Shown piece after piece: positions 16,235 through 24,758 of a DNA stretch of 64,000 nucleotides. Made by a program: the position numbers and the translations under genes. The stretch lies in assembly GCF_040105105.1 (NCBI RefSeq), contig NZ_CP157678.1, forward strand, positions 124,001-188,000. The letters run 5' to 3'. Positions within the stretch are counted from its first letter, which is position 1; each line of letters begins with the position of its first letter. The notes below the pieces were generated by a model. It was not told the DNA's origin, ran no database searches, and worked only from the letters and a program-made list of their open reading frames with translations. This DNA comes from Polaromonas hydrogenivorans. Its GTDB lineage: Bacteria; Pseudomonadota; Gammaproteobacteria; Burkholderiales; Burkholderiaceae_C.

Positions 16235-17686
16235 CTAGACCGGATAGGTCTGAACGGATGGCTCCACCGTGATCCACTTCAATTCCGTGAATTCGTCGAT
16301 CACCGCCCGGCCGTCGAACTTGCCATAGCCGCTGTTCTTGGTGCCGCCGTAGGGCGCCTGGGCCTCGTTCTGCACGGTCGAGCCGTTGATGTGAACCGAG
16401 CCGTATTCCATGCGCATGGCAACGCCGAGTGCGCGGGTGACATCGCGGCCAAAGACGGCCGAGGACAGTCCATAGGCGCTGTCGTTTGCCACCTGCAGCG
16501 CTTGCTCCACCCCCTTGACGCGCACCACGGTGGTGACCGGGCCAAAGGTTTCCTCGTCGTAGATCTTCATGTCCGCCTTGACATGGTCCACGATGGTGGC
16601 CGGCATGACCGCTCCCACTGCTTTGCCGCCGCAGGCCAGGGTCGCACCCTTGGCCAGGGCATCATCAATCAGGGCGTTCAGGCGCGGGCCCGAGTCACTG
16701 GCCACCATGGGCCCGATCACGCAGGCTGGATTGACGCGCGGGTCACCCATCACCAGTTCCTGGGCGCGGGCGGCAAACTTGGCGACAAATTCGTCGGCAA
16801 CGGCCTCGTCCACCACCAGGCGTTCGGTGGACATGCAAATCTGGCCCTGGTACAGGAAGGAGCCGAACACCGCGGCCTTCACGGCTTCGTCGATGTCGGC
16901 ATCGTCGAGCACCACCTGCGGCGACTTGCCGCCCAGCTCCAGCAGGCAGCGCTTGAGATGGGTGGCCGCCTTTTGCGCAATGATGCGGCCAACGCGGGTG
17001 GAGCCGGTGAAGTTGATGCGGCGCACCGCCTTGTGCGCAATCAGCGCATCGATCACTTCCGGCGCGTCCTTGGGCGCATTGGTCACCACATTGAGCACGC
17101 CGGGCGGGAAACCGGCTTCCACCAACGCATCGGCCACCAGCAGATGGGTCTTGGGACTGGCCTCGGACGCGCGGAACACCACGGTGTTGCCGCAGGCAAT
17201 CGGGTAGGCAATGGCACGGGCGGCAAGCACCACCGGGCCGTTCCACGGCACGATGCTCAGGATCACGCCGACGGGCTGACGCACGGTCATGGAGAGTGCG
17301 CCGGGCTTGTCGGTCGGAATGGTTTCACCCTGGATCTGGGTGACCATGGACGCGGCTTCGCGGAACAGGTTGGCGGCCAGATGCACGTTAAAACCGGCCC
17401 ACAGCGCGGCGGCGCCCACTTCGGCCGCCATTACTTCGATGAACTGCGGCGTCTTGGATTCCAGAATGTCGGCGGTCTTGAGCAGCAGGCGGCGGCGCTC
17501 GCTCGGTGCGGTGTTGCGCCAGCTCTGGAAGGCAGTGTGGGCCGAATCGGCGGCCGCAACCGCGTCCTCCACGCCGCCGGCCGCGGCGCTGGTGATCACT
17601 TCTCCGCTATCGGGATGGATGCGGTTGAAGGTTTCACCGGACTTGGCGGCGACGGATTGGTTGTCAATGATGAGTTGGGATTCCAT
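16235..17686 (-). CDS. NAD-dependent aromatic aldehyde dehydrogenase (salicylaldehyde dehydrogenase-like)
   Basis: 483 residues of the NahF/DoxF/vanillin dehydrogenase type, oxidising an aromatic aldehyde to the acid. The general base Glu is in LELGGKSPQVV (about 253) and the catalytic Cys in QGQICMSTER (about 287). PWNGPVVL (about 151) and FTGSTRVG (about 228) bind NAD, and EETFGPVTTVVRV is present near 383. Length is typical. The start follows CCAAGGAATGCACC. It lies 40 bases behind the GMC oxidase gene, which suggests alcohol-to-aldehyde-to-acid oxidation. With salicylate hydroxylase genes in the same cluster, salicylaldehyde is the most likely substrate, though benzaldehydes are possible. 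Confidence 0.88.
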   Translation of the reverse strand: MESQLIIDNQSVAAKSGETFNRIHPDSGEVITSAAAGGVEDAVAAADSAHTAFQSWRNTAPSERRRLLLKTADILESKTPQFIEVMAAEVGAAALWAGFNVHLAANLFREAASMVTQIQGETIPTDKPGALSMTVRQPVGVILSIVPWNGPVVLAARAIAYPIACGNTVVFRASEASPKTHLLVADALVEAGFPPGVLNVVTNAPKDAPEVIDALIAHKAVRRINFTGSTRVGRIIAQKAATHLKRCLLELGGKSPQVVLDDADIDEAVKAAVFGSFLYQGQICMSTERLVVDEAVADEFVAKFAARAQELVMGDPRVNPACVIGPMVASDSGPRLNALIDDALAKGATLACGGKAVGAVMPATIVDHVKADMKIYDEETFGPVTTVVRVKGVEQALQVANDSAYGLSSAVFGRDVTRALGVAMRMEYGSVHINGSTVQNEAQAPYGGTKNSGYGKFDGRAVIDEFTELKWITVEPSVQTYPV

Positions 17687-17726
17687 GGTGCATTCCTTGG
17701 GTCAATAGTTTGAGTGAATGGGTGAT

Positions 17727-19475
17727 TTAGCCGCGTTCGGTCAGGATGTCTGCCATGCGTTCACCGATGAGGGCGCAGGTGGCCATGGTGGCCACACCGG
17801 CAATGCGCGGCATGATGGAACTGTCGGCGATGCGCAGCCCCTGCACGCCGTTCACGCGCAGCTTGGAGTCCACCACCGCCTCGGCGTCCTTGCCCATGCG
17901 GCAGGTGCCCGACTGGTGGAAATAGGTGGTCGCGCCATTGCGGATAAAGTCCTCCATGGCCTTGCCCGTCAAGGTCTTGCCAGGCGCCACCTCGCGCTTG
18001 ACGAAGTCCTTCATGGCCGAAGAATTGCCAATTTCGCGGCACACCTCGATGCCAAAGGCCAGCGCCTTGACGTCGTCCGGATGGCTCATGAAGCGGGCGT
18101 CGACCACCGGACGGTCGGCTGGATTGGCCGAGCTGAGGCGGATTTCGCCACGGCTCTTGGGCGCCACCAGGCCCGCGCACAGCGCCCAGCTGGTGGGCGG
18201 AGGCGAATACTCCTTGCCAATCACATCGCTGGCATAGGGCAGCTCGATCTGCACCAGATTGATGTCAGGAGATGCCAGCGATGCCTGGCTCTTGAGAAAG
18301 CCCGCTGCGTTGGCCGCGCTGTTGCGATGGGGAATGTGTTCCTTGGGCTCCCAGATGCAGCCGCCATGCAGGATGTGGTCCTGGAAATTGCGTCCCACTT
18401 CCTTGGCGTTGACTAGCGTCTTGATACCGTGCTGGCGCAACTGCGCTTCGTCGCCAATGCCGCTGAGCATGAGCAGCTTGGGGGTGTTGATGCCGCCGGC
18501 ACTCACGATGACTTCGGTGTTGGCGCTGATGTTCTTGACGCCGCCCGCCGTGGCGATCTGAACGCCCGTGACCTTGGTGCCCGAGAAGGTCAGGCGATCC
18601 ACATGGGTGTTGACCAAGACGGTGACGTTGGGGCGCGCCAGGACCGGGTACAGGTAAGAGCGGGCCATGCTCTGACGGCGCCCGTCGCAGATGATCTGGT
18701 TCATCAGGGCGAAACCAATGCCGCTTTCCTCGCGCGCGCCATTCAGGTCATTCAACACCGGATAGCCCAGGGCACGGCAAGCCGCCAGCATGGCGGGTGC
18801 CACCGGGTGCGGGTCCTTCGCCGGCTGGCACCAGACGGGGCCGTTCTTGCCACGATAACGGGCGTCCGGGGCACCTTGCCAGCTTTCCATGCGCCGGTAG
18901 ATTTCGAGCCCGGACTCGTATCCCCAGGCCCGGTCGCCACTGGCATTGCCCCAGTATTCCAGGTCTGCCTTGAAGGGGCGCGCCCAGATGGTTGCATTGA
19001 TGCTGCTGCCCCCGCCCACCACGCGCCCCATGTGTTCGGGAATGGCGCGGTTGTTGGTGCTCGGTGCGGCCAGTGCCACGTCCTTCCAGTCCCGCTCGGT
19101 ACCCAGATTGGTGAACCAGACGCTCGGGTCCATCACGGAAGGCGCCGTGTCCCAGTCGCCCGCCTCAATCATGAGAATGGAAGCGTCCTTGCGGGTTGCC
19201 AGTCTGCCGACCAGCGCGCAGGCCGCCGAGCCGGTACCGACCACCACATAGTCATAAGCGCTGAGCACCTTGGCGCTGCGCTCGTTCTGGTTGGCGCGAA
19301 TGGCGTCCAGTTCGTCCGCCAGCGCACTGAGCCCCACGCTGGAAAAACCGGCTGCCGTGGCTGCGCGCATAAAGCCGCGGCGGTTCATGCGGCCAGAAAT
19401 CAGGGCACGTTCAAGATGTTCCAGCAAGCCATCCGAGGGGGCATTCAGGTTTTTTGAATCGGAATTCATAGTCAT
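17727..19475 (-). CDS. GMC-family alcohol oxidase/dehydrogenase with Tat-like leader
   Basis: About 582 residues from ATG 19475 (or 576 from 19469; no strong ribosome site at either). RRGFMRAATAAGF near residue 32 looks like a twin-arginine leader set after an N-terminal extension. VVVGTGSAACALVGRLA (FAD) follows near 78, the GMC signature GRVVGGGSSINATIWARP near 160, and FHQSGTCRMGKD with the catalytic His near 520. GMC enzymes oxidise alcohols with FAD. Its neighbour is an aromatic aldehyde dehydrogenase, so a benzylic alcohol such as salicyl alcohol is a reasonable substrate. Choline dehydrogenase-like activity is an alternative. A 207-base gap with a palindrome precedes it. Confidence 0.85.
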   Translation of the reverse strand: MTMNSDSKNLNAPSDGLLEHLERALISGRMNRRGFMRAATAAGFSSVGLSALADELDAIRANQNERSAKVLSAYDYVVVGTGSAACALVGRLATRKDASILMIEAGDWDTAPSVMDPSVWFTNLGTERDWKDVALAAPSTNNRAIPEHMGRVVGGGSSINATIWARPFKADLEYWGNASGDRAWGYESGLEIYRRMESWQGAPDARYRGKNGPVWCQPAKDPHPVAPAMLAACRALGYPVLNDLNGAREESGIGFALMNQIICDGRRQSMARSYLYPVLARPNVTVLVNTHVDRLTFSGTKVTGVQIATAGGVKNISANTEVIVSAGGINTPKLLMLSGIGDEAQLRQHGIKTLVNAKEVGRNFQDHILHGGCIWEPKEHIPHRNSAANAAGFLKSQASLASPDINLVQIELPYASDVIGKEYSPPPTSWALCAGLVAPKSRGEIRLSSANPADRPVVDARFMSHPDDVKALAFGIEVCREIGNSSAMKDFVKREVAPGKTLTGKAMEDFIRNGATTYFHQSGTCRMGKDAEAVVDSKLRVNGVQGLRIADSSIMPRIAGVATMATCALIGERMADILTERG

Positions 19476-19607
19476 GCGGTTTGAAGTTGTAGTGTTGTTA
19501 AAAAGTTGTCTCCAGCGGCGCATGCCGTACGCGCAAACTGCGCCGCCTGGAACCAACTTTAGGTAACTACTACTGCGTCAAATACATCGGGAATACCCTA
19601 GAGTCCG

Positions 19608-19628
19608 GTTGTTCCATATGGGAACAAC
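19608..19628. promoter_or_regulatory. candidate operator palindrome upstream of the GMC gene
   Basis: Arms GTTGTTCC (19608-19615) and GGAACAAC (19621-19628) around ATATG form a perfect interrupted palindrome. It lies about 130 bases upstream of the GMC start and 55 bases after the stop of the AcoR-like regulator gene. Fis-type helix-turn-helix regulators bind dyads of this kind, so it is a candidate site for that protein. Confidence 0.5.
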
Positions 19629-19682
19629 TTGGCCTGTAAAAGGGCGCTGAGACCTCGTCTGCTGGCCCCGTGTGCAGGCTGT

Positions 19683-20882
19683 CTACGCGCCCTGGATGCG
19701 GCGGTAGATCAGTCCACGGGACACCCGCAGCTTCCTGGCCGCGGCGGAGACGTTGCCGCCGCACTCTTTGAGGGTTCTGGCAATCAGGTCAACGTCAGCG
19801 TCACGCAGGCTGGCGGGCTCGGACGGGTCCACTGCGGCAAGTGCGGTGTTGTGTTCCGGGACGCTTGCAGTAGGCAGAGGATCGTCCCGGGTTTTTTCCA
19901 CCCATGAGGCCTCTTGCACCGGCTGCCTCATGGCAAAAAGTTGGCGGTGCCCGTCACGCGCCTGGAGCTCGCAGCGCACATGCACCAGCAGTCCATTGGG
20001 CAGACGCAACAGCGAACTGCCGGTGCCCGGCGTTGATGCCAGCTCCGAAAAGCTGCGCTGCAATACCTCGTCAACCGTGCAAGGCTTTGGGCATTCGCCC
20101 TCCGGGCTCACACCTAAAAGCCGTGATGCTGCAGCGTTTCGCCAGACGATCTGACCCGCCATGTTCACGCCCATCAGGCAGGCCATCGGGGTGTCAAGCA
20201 TGGCGAGGGAAATCTGAAAGCGCACGATCAGGTGCTCATCGGATTGCGATACCAGCAAACGATTTTCAATCGAAGAGGCGTAAATGCCGACCACTGTGGC
20301 TGCATCAAAATTAAAAGCAATTCCTTCACTGGACATATCCAGTACGCCAGCCAGATTGCCATAAATATCGCGAATGGGCGCGGCCGCGCAGTGCATCAGG
20401 TTGACACTCTCGAAGTAGTGTTCTGCCCCCTGAACGCAGGCCTGCTGGCCGGTGCGCGCCACAATGCCGGGCGCCGACGTGCCGATGGCCTCTTCTGAAA
20501 AATTGACGCCGATGCGGTGTGCCACCGGCGTGATCTTTTCATTTTCACGCCTGGAACAGGTTGTCCCAATGACGACCCCGCTGGGGTCTGTCAGCATGGC
20601 GCCGCAATTCGTGGCTCCCAGCACTGCGTCCAGTTCGCTGGCCTCGGCCAGCCAAGCATCGCGCAACAAGCGGTTTTTTTGCACGGCCAAGTGCGCCCGG
20701 CTGGCGGACACCGCTTGAAACTCCACGCGTCCGCGCGGATCCTGCTTTTGCCTAAGGCATCTGGCCCAGGACTGGAAGACGGCTTCGCTGACTACCCCTG
20801 ATGGCAGCTCGCCGTCTTCAAAATACCTTTGTCGTGCCAGTGCGATCCGATCAGCCCGTGTCGAGAAGAAAATGGATCGCAT
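19683..20882 (-). CDS. AcoR/DhaR-like regulator without AAA+ domain (GAF-PAS-Fis HTH)
   Basis: 399 residues. A GAF-type sensor domain spans about 60-220 (DAVLGATNCGAMLTDPSGVV, GIVARTGQQACVQGAEHYF). A PAS-like segment follows (LDTPMACLMGVNMAGQIVWR, about 230-275). A Fis-type helix-turn-helix closes the protein (LKECGGNVSAAARKLRVSRG, about 373-392). AcoR-type activators normally have a sigma-54-interacting AAA+ module between sensor and HTH; here it is absent, with no Walker A or GAFTGA. It should therefore act by repression or with sigma-70. It starts 33 bases after nagL and may be part of that operon. Likely target: the GMC/dehydrogenase genes just downstream. Confidence 0.82.
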   Translation of the reverse strand: MRSIFFSTRADRIALARQRYFEDGELPSGVVSEAVFQSWARCLRQKQDPRGRVEFQAVSASRAHLAVQKNRLLRDAWLAEASELDAVLGATNCGAMLTDPSGVVIGTTCSRRENEKITPVAHRIGVNFSEEAIGTSAPGIVARTGQQACVQGAEHYFESVNLMHCAAAPIRDIYGNLAGVLDMSSEGIAFNFDAATVVGIYASSIENRLLVSQSDEHLIVRFQISLAMLDTPMACLMGVNMAGQIVWRNAAASRLLGVSPEGECPKPCTVDEVLQRSFSELASTPGTGSSLLRLPNGLLVHVRCELQARDGHRQLFAMRQPVQEASWVEKTRDDPLPTASVPEHNTALAAVDPSEPASLRDADVDLIARTLKECGGNVSAAARKLRVSRGLIYRRIQGA

Positions 20883-20915
20883 GGCTAGGCCTTCAAAAAG
20901 TGGGCGTCAGGCTAC

Positions 20916-21554
20916 TTACGATGCGTCGGGCTGAGCCATAGGTGCAGCACGTTGAAAGGCCTCCAGAGTGCCGCACTGCGCATCCACTTCCATGATAAGT
21001 GGCCAGCGCCCCAGATCCACCTTGAAGCGGCGTGCGCTCTCAATTTGTGGAATCAGGTATACATCGGCGATGGTCGGTGCATTGCCGAAGCTAAAGCCCG
21101 CTCGCCGGGGATCTGCCGCCAGCAGGGCTTCATAAGCATCAAAGCCGGCGGCAATCCAGGTGGCGCACCAAGTGTTGATGGCAGCGTCATCAGCGCCAAA
21201 GCTGGCGCGCAGCGTGTCCAGAATACGCTTGTTGTTGACTGGGTGAATGTCGCATCCGACCACCGCTGCCAGCGCCCGCACATGGGTTCTAGCGTTGATA
21301 TCCGTGGGCAGCAGCGCGGGCGTGGGGTAGCGCTCTTCGAGCCATTCGATGATGGCCACGGACTGCGTCAGCACCAACTCGTCCTCCACCAGCGCTGGCA
21401 CCAGACCCTGCGGATTGAGGGCTTTGAAGGCCGCACCCTGGTGTTCATTCTTGCGCAGGTCTACCGCCACGTAGTCGTAGTCCGGCCCCTTGAGATTGAG
21501 CGCAATGCGCAGCCGGTGGGACGTCCCGCTGCGAAAAAAGTTATAGAGCTTCAT
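20916..21554 (-). CDS. nagL: maleylpyruvate isomerase, GST zeta type
   Basis: 212 residues, closely matching NagL-type glutathione-dependent maleylpyruvate isomerases. FFRSGTSHRLRIALNLKG near the start holds the zeta-class SS/C-type glutathione site. QSVAIIEWLEERYPTPALLP (about 64-83) and VGCDIHPVNNKRIL (about 100-113) are family hallmarks. It converts maleylpyruvate to fumarylpyruvate. It lies 9 bases after nagK, completing the nagI-nagK-nagL order. It is the only such isomerase in the window, so the gentisate branch at 2922-4790 may rely on it. Confidence 0.93.
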   Translation of the reverse strand: MKLYNFFRSGTSHRLRIALNLKGPDYDYVAVDLRKNEHQGAAFKALNPQGLVPALVEDELVLTQSVAIIEWLEERYPTPALLPTDINARTHVRALAAVVGCDIHPVNNKRILDTLRASFGADDAAINTWCATWIAAGFDAYEALLAADPRRAGFSFGNAPTIADVYLIPQIESARRFKVDLGRWPLIMEVDAQCGTLEAFQRAAPMAQPDAS

Positions 21555-21563
21555 TGCGTGTGC

Positions 21564-22271
21564 TTACTCGGGTTCGCCTACCGTCAGGGCCACCTCGGCC
21601 ACACCTTCGACGCGACCGGTAATCTTGTCGCCAGCCACCACCGGGCCCACGCCTTCGGGCGTGCCGGTGTAAATCAGGTCGCCGGGCTGCAGGTGGTAAA
21701 AAAGCGACAGGTCAGCGATGATTTCACGGACATTCCAGATCAGCTTGTCTACATTGGACGACTGCTTGGTCTGGCCATTGACTTCCAGGGCGATGGCGCC
21801 GCTGTCAATCACCACACCTTCCATCGGCACGATGTCCGAGCAGACGGACGACTGCTCCACGTCCTTGCCCAGGTCCCAGGGACGGCCCTTGTCGCGCGCG
21901 ACCAGTTGCAGGTCGCGCCGCGTCATGTCCAGGCCGGCGGCGTAGCCGTAGATCAGCGTGTGGGCGTCTTCGGCCTTCACGCGAAAGCCTGCCTTGCCAA
22001 TCGCCACAACCATCTCCATCTCGAAGTGGTAGTTGCCGGTCTCGGGTGGGTAAGCCACGGTGGCGCCCGAAGCTGTCAGGGTCTGCGGCGCCTTGGTGAA
22101 GTAAAACGGGCGCTCCACCGACTTGTCCACCGGACGCCCCATCTCCACTGCATGGGCATGGTAGTTGCGGCCGACAAAGAACAGCCGATTGATCGGGAAG
22201 CTGGCGTCCAGGCCACGAACGGAAACGGACATTACGGGTGGGGCGCTAAACAGGTATTGGGTCATGATCAT
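21564..22271 (-). CDS. nagK: fumarylpyruvate hydrolase (second copy, nag operon)
   Basis: 235 residues of the FAH fold, paralogous to 2922-3629: both share the INRLFFVGRNYHAHAVEMG block, the GLDMTRRDLQL metal-site region and IYTGTPEGVGPV/FTGTPEGVGPV near the end. It hydrolyses fumarylpyruvate to fumarate and pyruvate in the cytoplasm. It may start at 22271 or the second ATG 22265. It sits between nagI (66 bases upstream) and nagL (9 bases downstream). Confidence 0.92.
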   Translation of the reverse strand: MIMTQYLFSAPPVMSVSVRGLDASFPINRLFFVGRNYHAHAVEMGRPVDKSVERPFYFTKAPQTLTASGATVAYPPETGNYHFEMEMVVAIGKAGFRVKAEDAHTLIYGYAAGLDMTRRDLQLVARDKGRPWDLGKDVEQSSVCSDIVPMEGVVIDSGAIALEVNGQTKQSSNVDKLIWNVREIIADLSLFYHLQPGDLIYTGTPEGVGPVVAGDKITGRVEGVAEVALTVGEPE

Positions 22272-22337
22272 GCTCTTATTTGGAAAAAGTTAAAAGGAAG
22301 TATCCATTCGGATCGCTGCAGAAAGGCTGCTTGAAAC

Positions 22338-23393
22338 TCAGCCTCGGTTTTCGTACACGCCGAGCTTGCGGTGCAGTGGCGCTTCATCGGCCACAAACAA
22401 GAACGCTGGCGTCGTGGCAGAGCGGTTCTTCAGCGTCACGGCGGTATAGCCGGGCGCGCAGCAAGTGTCGGCTTCGACCATCGTGAAGCAGGTAGCCTCC
22501 ACTTCGACATCGCTCTGGCCTTCAATCTGATGGAATACCTGGGCCGGTGAGCGTGCTGGCAGGCGCAAGGTCTCGCCGGGACGCAACATCAGCGCATAAA
22601 AGCCCAGAATGTTTTCCGCGTCCGCGCCGGTCTCGGGATTCACGTAGGTGACTTGAACTGCGTCCGATCCTGCTTGCTCCTCGGCCAGCGACAGCAAGGC
22701 CGCCTTGGCATCGGCCCAGGGATAGCGCAGCATGGGATAAGCCTTGTCCGCGCGCTGAAACACCTTGGTGGGCGCCACGCCACCACGGGCATAGGCCTTG
22801 AAGCCTTGACTGGATGTGGCGCTCTGGCTGGGGCCTTCCAGATGGTATGAGGTCTCCGTGTAGTAGATCAGCGGCAGATCCAATACATCCAGCCAGATCA
22901 CCGGATCTTTGCCATCATGGCCGTGCTCATGCCACAGGCCAGTGGGCGTCAGGATCAGATCACCTCGGTGCATGGGGCATTTTTCGCCACCCACCAGGGT
23001 CCATGCGCCCTCGCCCTCGACCACCATGCGAACCGCGTTGGGCGTATGGCGGTGGGCTGGCGCCAGTTCTCCCGGCAGCAGCAGCTGCATGCCCAGGTAC
23101 ATGGCCGCGCTGGCCTGCATATTGGTCAGGCCGTGCCCCGGATTGGCCAGCACCAGCACGCGGCGCTCGGCCTTCTCGATGGGCGTCAACTCACCGGCCT
23201 CAATCAACAACTCGCGAATCTCGCGATAGGGCCAATGCGTGGTCTGTGTCTTGCGCGTCGGAATGTTCGGCGGCAACACGCCACGCAGGCTGGGCCACAG
23301 GGGAACCAGGTTGCGTTGGGTGAGCTGGTCGCGGTAGGCCTGCGGCAAGTCTTCCAGACGCCCCAGGGTATCAAATCGATTGTTGTCTTGCAT
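22338..23393 (-). CDS. nagI: gentisate 1,2-dioxygenase (nag operon)
   Basis: 351 residues, bicupin, Fe(II)-dependent, opening gentisate to maleylpyruvate. The first cupin carries PAHRHTPNAVRMVVEGEG (about 105-122) and WHEHGHDG (about 150-157), which hold the three His ligands; the second cupin is reduced. ATG 23393 follows GGAGAACACAC, and the in-frame extension upstream lacks a ribosome site. It is only distantly related to the dioxygenase at 3633-4790, so the two gentisate enzymes were acquired separately. The hemerythrin-like gene ends 19 bases before it. Confidence 0.92.
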   Translation of the reverse strand: MQDNNRFDTLGRLEDLPQAYRDQLTQRNLVPLWPSLRGVLPPNIPTRKTQTTHWPYREIRELLIEAGELTPIEKAERRVLVLANPGHGLTNMQASAAMYLGMQLLLPGELAPAHRHTPNAVRMVVEGEGAWTLVGGEKCPMHRGDLILTPTGLWHEHGHDGKDPVIWLDVLDLPLIYYTETSYHLEGPSQSATSSQGFKAYARGGVAPTKVFQRADKAYPMLRYPWADAKAALLSLAEEQAGSDAVQVTYVNPETGADAENILGFYALMLRPGETLRLPARSPAQVFHQIEGQSDVEVEATCFTMVEADTCCAPGYTAVTLKNRSATTPAFLFVADEAPLHRKLGVYENRG

Positions 23394-23412
23394 GTGTGTT
23401 CTCCAGTATGAA

Positions 23413-24006
23413 TCAGGCTGCACCCAGACCCAGGGGCGCAGGGGTGCGTTTGACGATGTCGTGAAACAGCGCGTCAAACAACGCGCTATCCGCCGAGCCC
23501 ATCAGGGGATCTGCGTTTTGTGCAAAGGCATGGGCAATGGCATCCCAGTCCGATGCCAGAAGGTGCGCCTCTGCAAGCGGCAAGAGTTCGTTTTCCTCCG
23601 CGCGCAGGTGCTTCCAGGTGAAGTCGGCATAGGCCGCGACGGTGGTTTGCAGCGTCTCCAGGCTTCCAGGCACGCCGGCTTCGAAGTTCCCCAGGTCGCG
23701 CCGGATGCTGCCCAAGGCTGCCGCCTCCGCCTGGTGCTGGCTCTGCAGGGCGTCAATCAGGCCGTCGGCCTGCTGCGTGCGCTGCTTCAGGCGTGCGAAC
23801 AGCCAGTCGTCTTCTTTCGGGTGATGCAGACGGTCAGGAAACGCGTCGATGTAATAGACCATGGCCCAAAAGAGCGGGAAATCCATCTTCATGCGCTGCG
23901 CCTGGACTTCGATCAGCATCGCCTTGATGTTGTTGATCACGGCGCCTAAAGCCCGGTGTTCCGCGCGAATGATGTTGGTGGCCTTGGATTTAGCATCGCT
24001 CGTCAT
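23413..24006 (-). CDS. hemerythrin-like (HHE) protein in the nag operon
   Basis: 197 residues, mainly helical, with the His/Glu pattern of bacterial hemerythrin domains: IRAEHRALGAVI (about 13-24), LHHPKEDDWLFARL (about 60-73), LQSQHQAEAAAL (about 88) and WKHLRAEENELLPLAEAH (about 130-147). Such domains bind a di-iron centre and oxygen or NO, or store iron. It is encoded between livF (36 bases upstream) and nagI (19 bases downstream), where an oxygen- and Fe(II)-dependent dioxygenase is made. A role in supplying iron or guarding it from oxidation is possible. That role is inference. Confidence 0.85.
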   Translation of the reverse strand: MTSDAKSKATNIIRAEHRALGAVINNIKAMLIEVQAQRMKMDFPLFWAMVYYIDAFPDRLHHPKEDDWLFARLKQRTQQADGLIDALQSQHQAEAAALGSIRRDLGNFEAGVPGSLETLQTTVAAYADFTWKHLRAEENELLPLAEAHLLASDWDAIAHAFAQNADPLMGSADSALFDALFHDIVKRTPAPLGLGAA

Positions 24007-24042
24007 GTCTTCCTCTCTGCACAGCCGCAGGATTGGTTTTTT

Positions 24043-24756
24043 TTAAACACCCAAGTACTCATGCACGATGCGCGGGTCAGCGCGCAATTGGGTCGAAGTA
24101 CCGGACCAGACGACCAAGCCCTTTTCCAGCACGAAATGGCGATCTGCCAACTCCAGCAAGGGGCCCAGGTTTTTGTCGATCACGATCAGGGAAAGACCTT
24201 CGGACTTCAGTTCCCCCAGCGCGTGCCAGATTTCCGCGCGAATGAGTGGCGCCAGTCCTTCGGTCGCTTCGTCCAGCACGACCAGGCGCGGATTGGTCAG
24301 CAAGGCCCGGCCGATGGCCAGCATTTGCTGCTCACCGCCGGAGAGCTGCGAGCCCATGTTGCTGCGGCGCTCTTGCAATCGCGGGAAGAAGCCATACACC
24401 CGCTCCAGGCTCCAGTGCTTCAGGCCATTGGCGGCATTGCTGCGCGCCGTGGCAATCAGGTTTTCTTCCACCGTCAGGTTCGGGAAAATCTGGCGCCCTT
24501 CGGGCACCAGGCCCAAGCCCAGCTTGGCGATCTGGTGCGACGGCAGGCGCTCCGTGCGCTTGCCGCCAAACTCGATTTCTCCTGCCTTGGGCTCCAACAA
24601 TCCAAACAGGCACTTGATGGTGGTCGAGCGGCCCATGCCGTTGCGCCCCAGCAAGGTGATCACCTCGCCCTCGGCCATCGACAGATCGACGCCAAAGAGC
24701 ACTTGTGCCGCGCCATAACCAGCCTTCAAACCCGTCACGTTCAATAAAGGCTTCAT
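24043..24756 (-). CDS. livF: branched-chain-type ABC transporter ATP-binding protein LivF
   Basis: 237 residues. Signature LSGGEQQMLAIGRAL (about 134-148), Walker B RLVVLDEATEGL and the LivF-typical GLVPEGRQIFPNLTVEENL. The P-loop reads GRNGMGRST, with Arg in place of the usual Walker A Lys. ATG 24756 lies 2 bases after the livG stop. It forms the ATPase pair with LivG at the inner membrane for a HAAT-type importer. Located between nagAb and nagI, the transporter probably takes up salicylate or a related aromatic acid rather than amino acids. Confidence 0.9.
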   Translation of the reverse strand: MKPLLNVTGLKAGYGAAQVLFGVDLSMAEGEVITLLGRNGMGRSTTIKCLFGLLEPKAGEIEFGGKRTERLPSHQIAKLGLGLVPEGRQIFPNLTVEENLIATARSNAANGLKHWSLERVYGFFPRLQERRSNMGSQLSGGEQQMLAIGRALLTNPRLVVLDEATEGLAPLIRAEIWHALGELKSEGLSLIVIDKNLGPLLELADRHFVLEKGLVVWSGTSTQLRADPRIVHEYLGV

Positions 24757-24758
24757 GA

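Noticed and set aside
16187..17713. 508-codon open frame on the plus strand opposite the aldehyde dehydrogenase
   Set aside because: It is the antisense shadow of a well-conserved dehydrogenase, with His/Gly-rich low-complexity translation.
19476..19607. sigma-54 promoter for the GMC gene, suggested by the AcoR-like neighbour
   Set aside because: I find no GG-N10-GC pair with the right surroundings, and the regulator lacks the AAA+ domain needed for sigma-54 activation.
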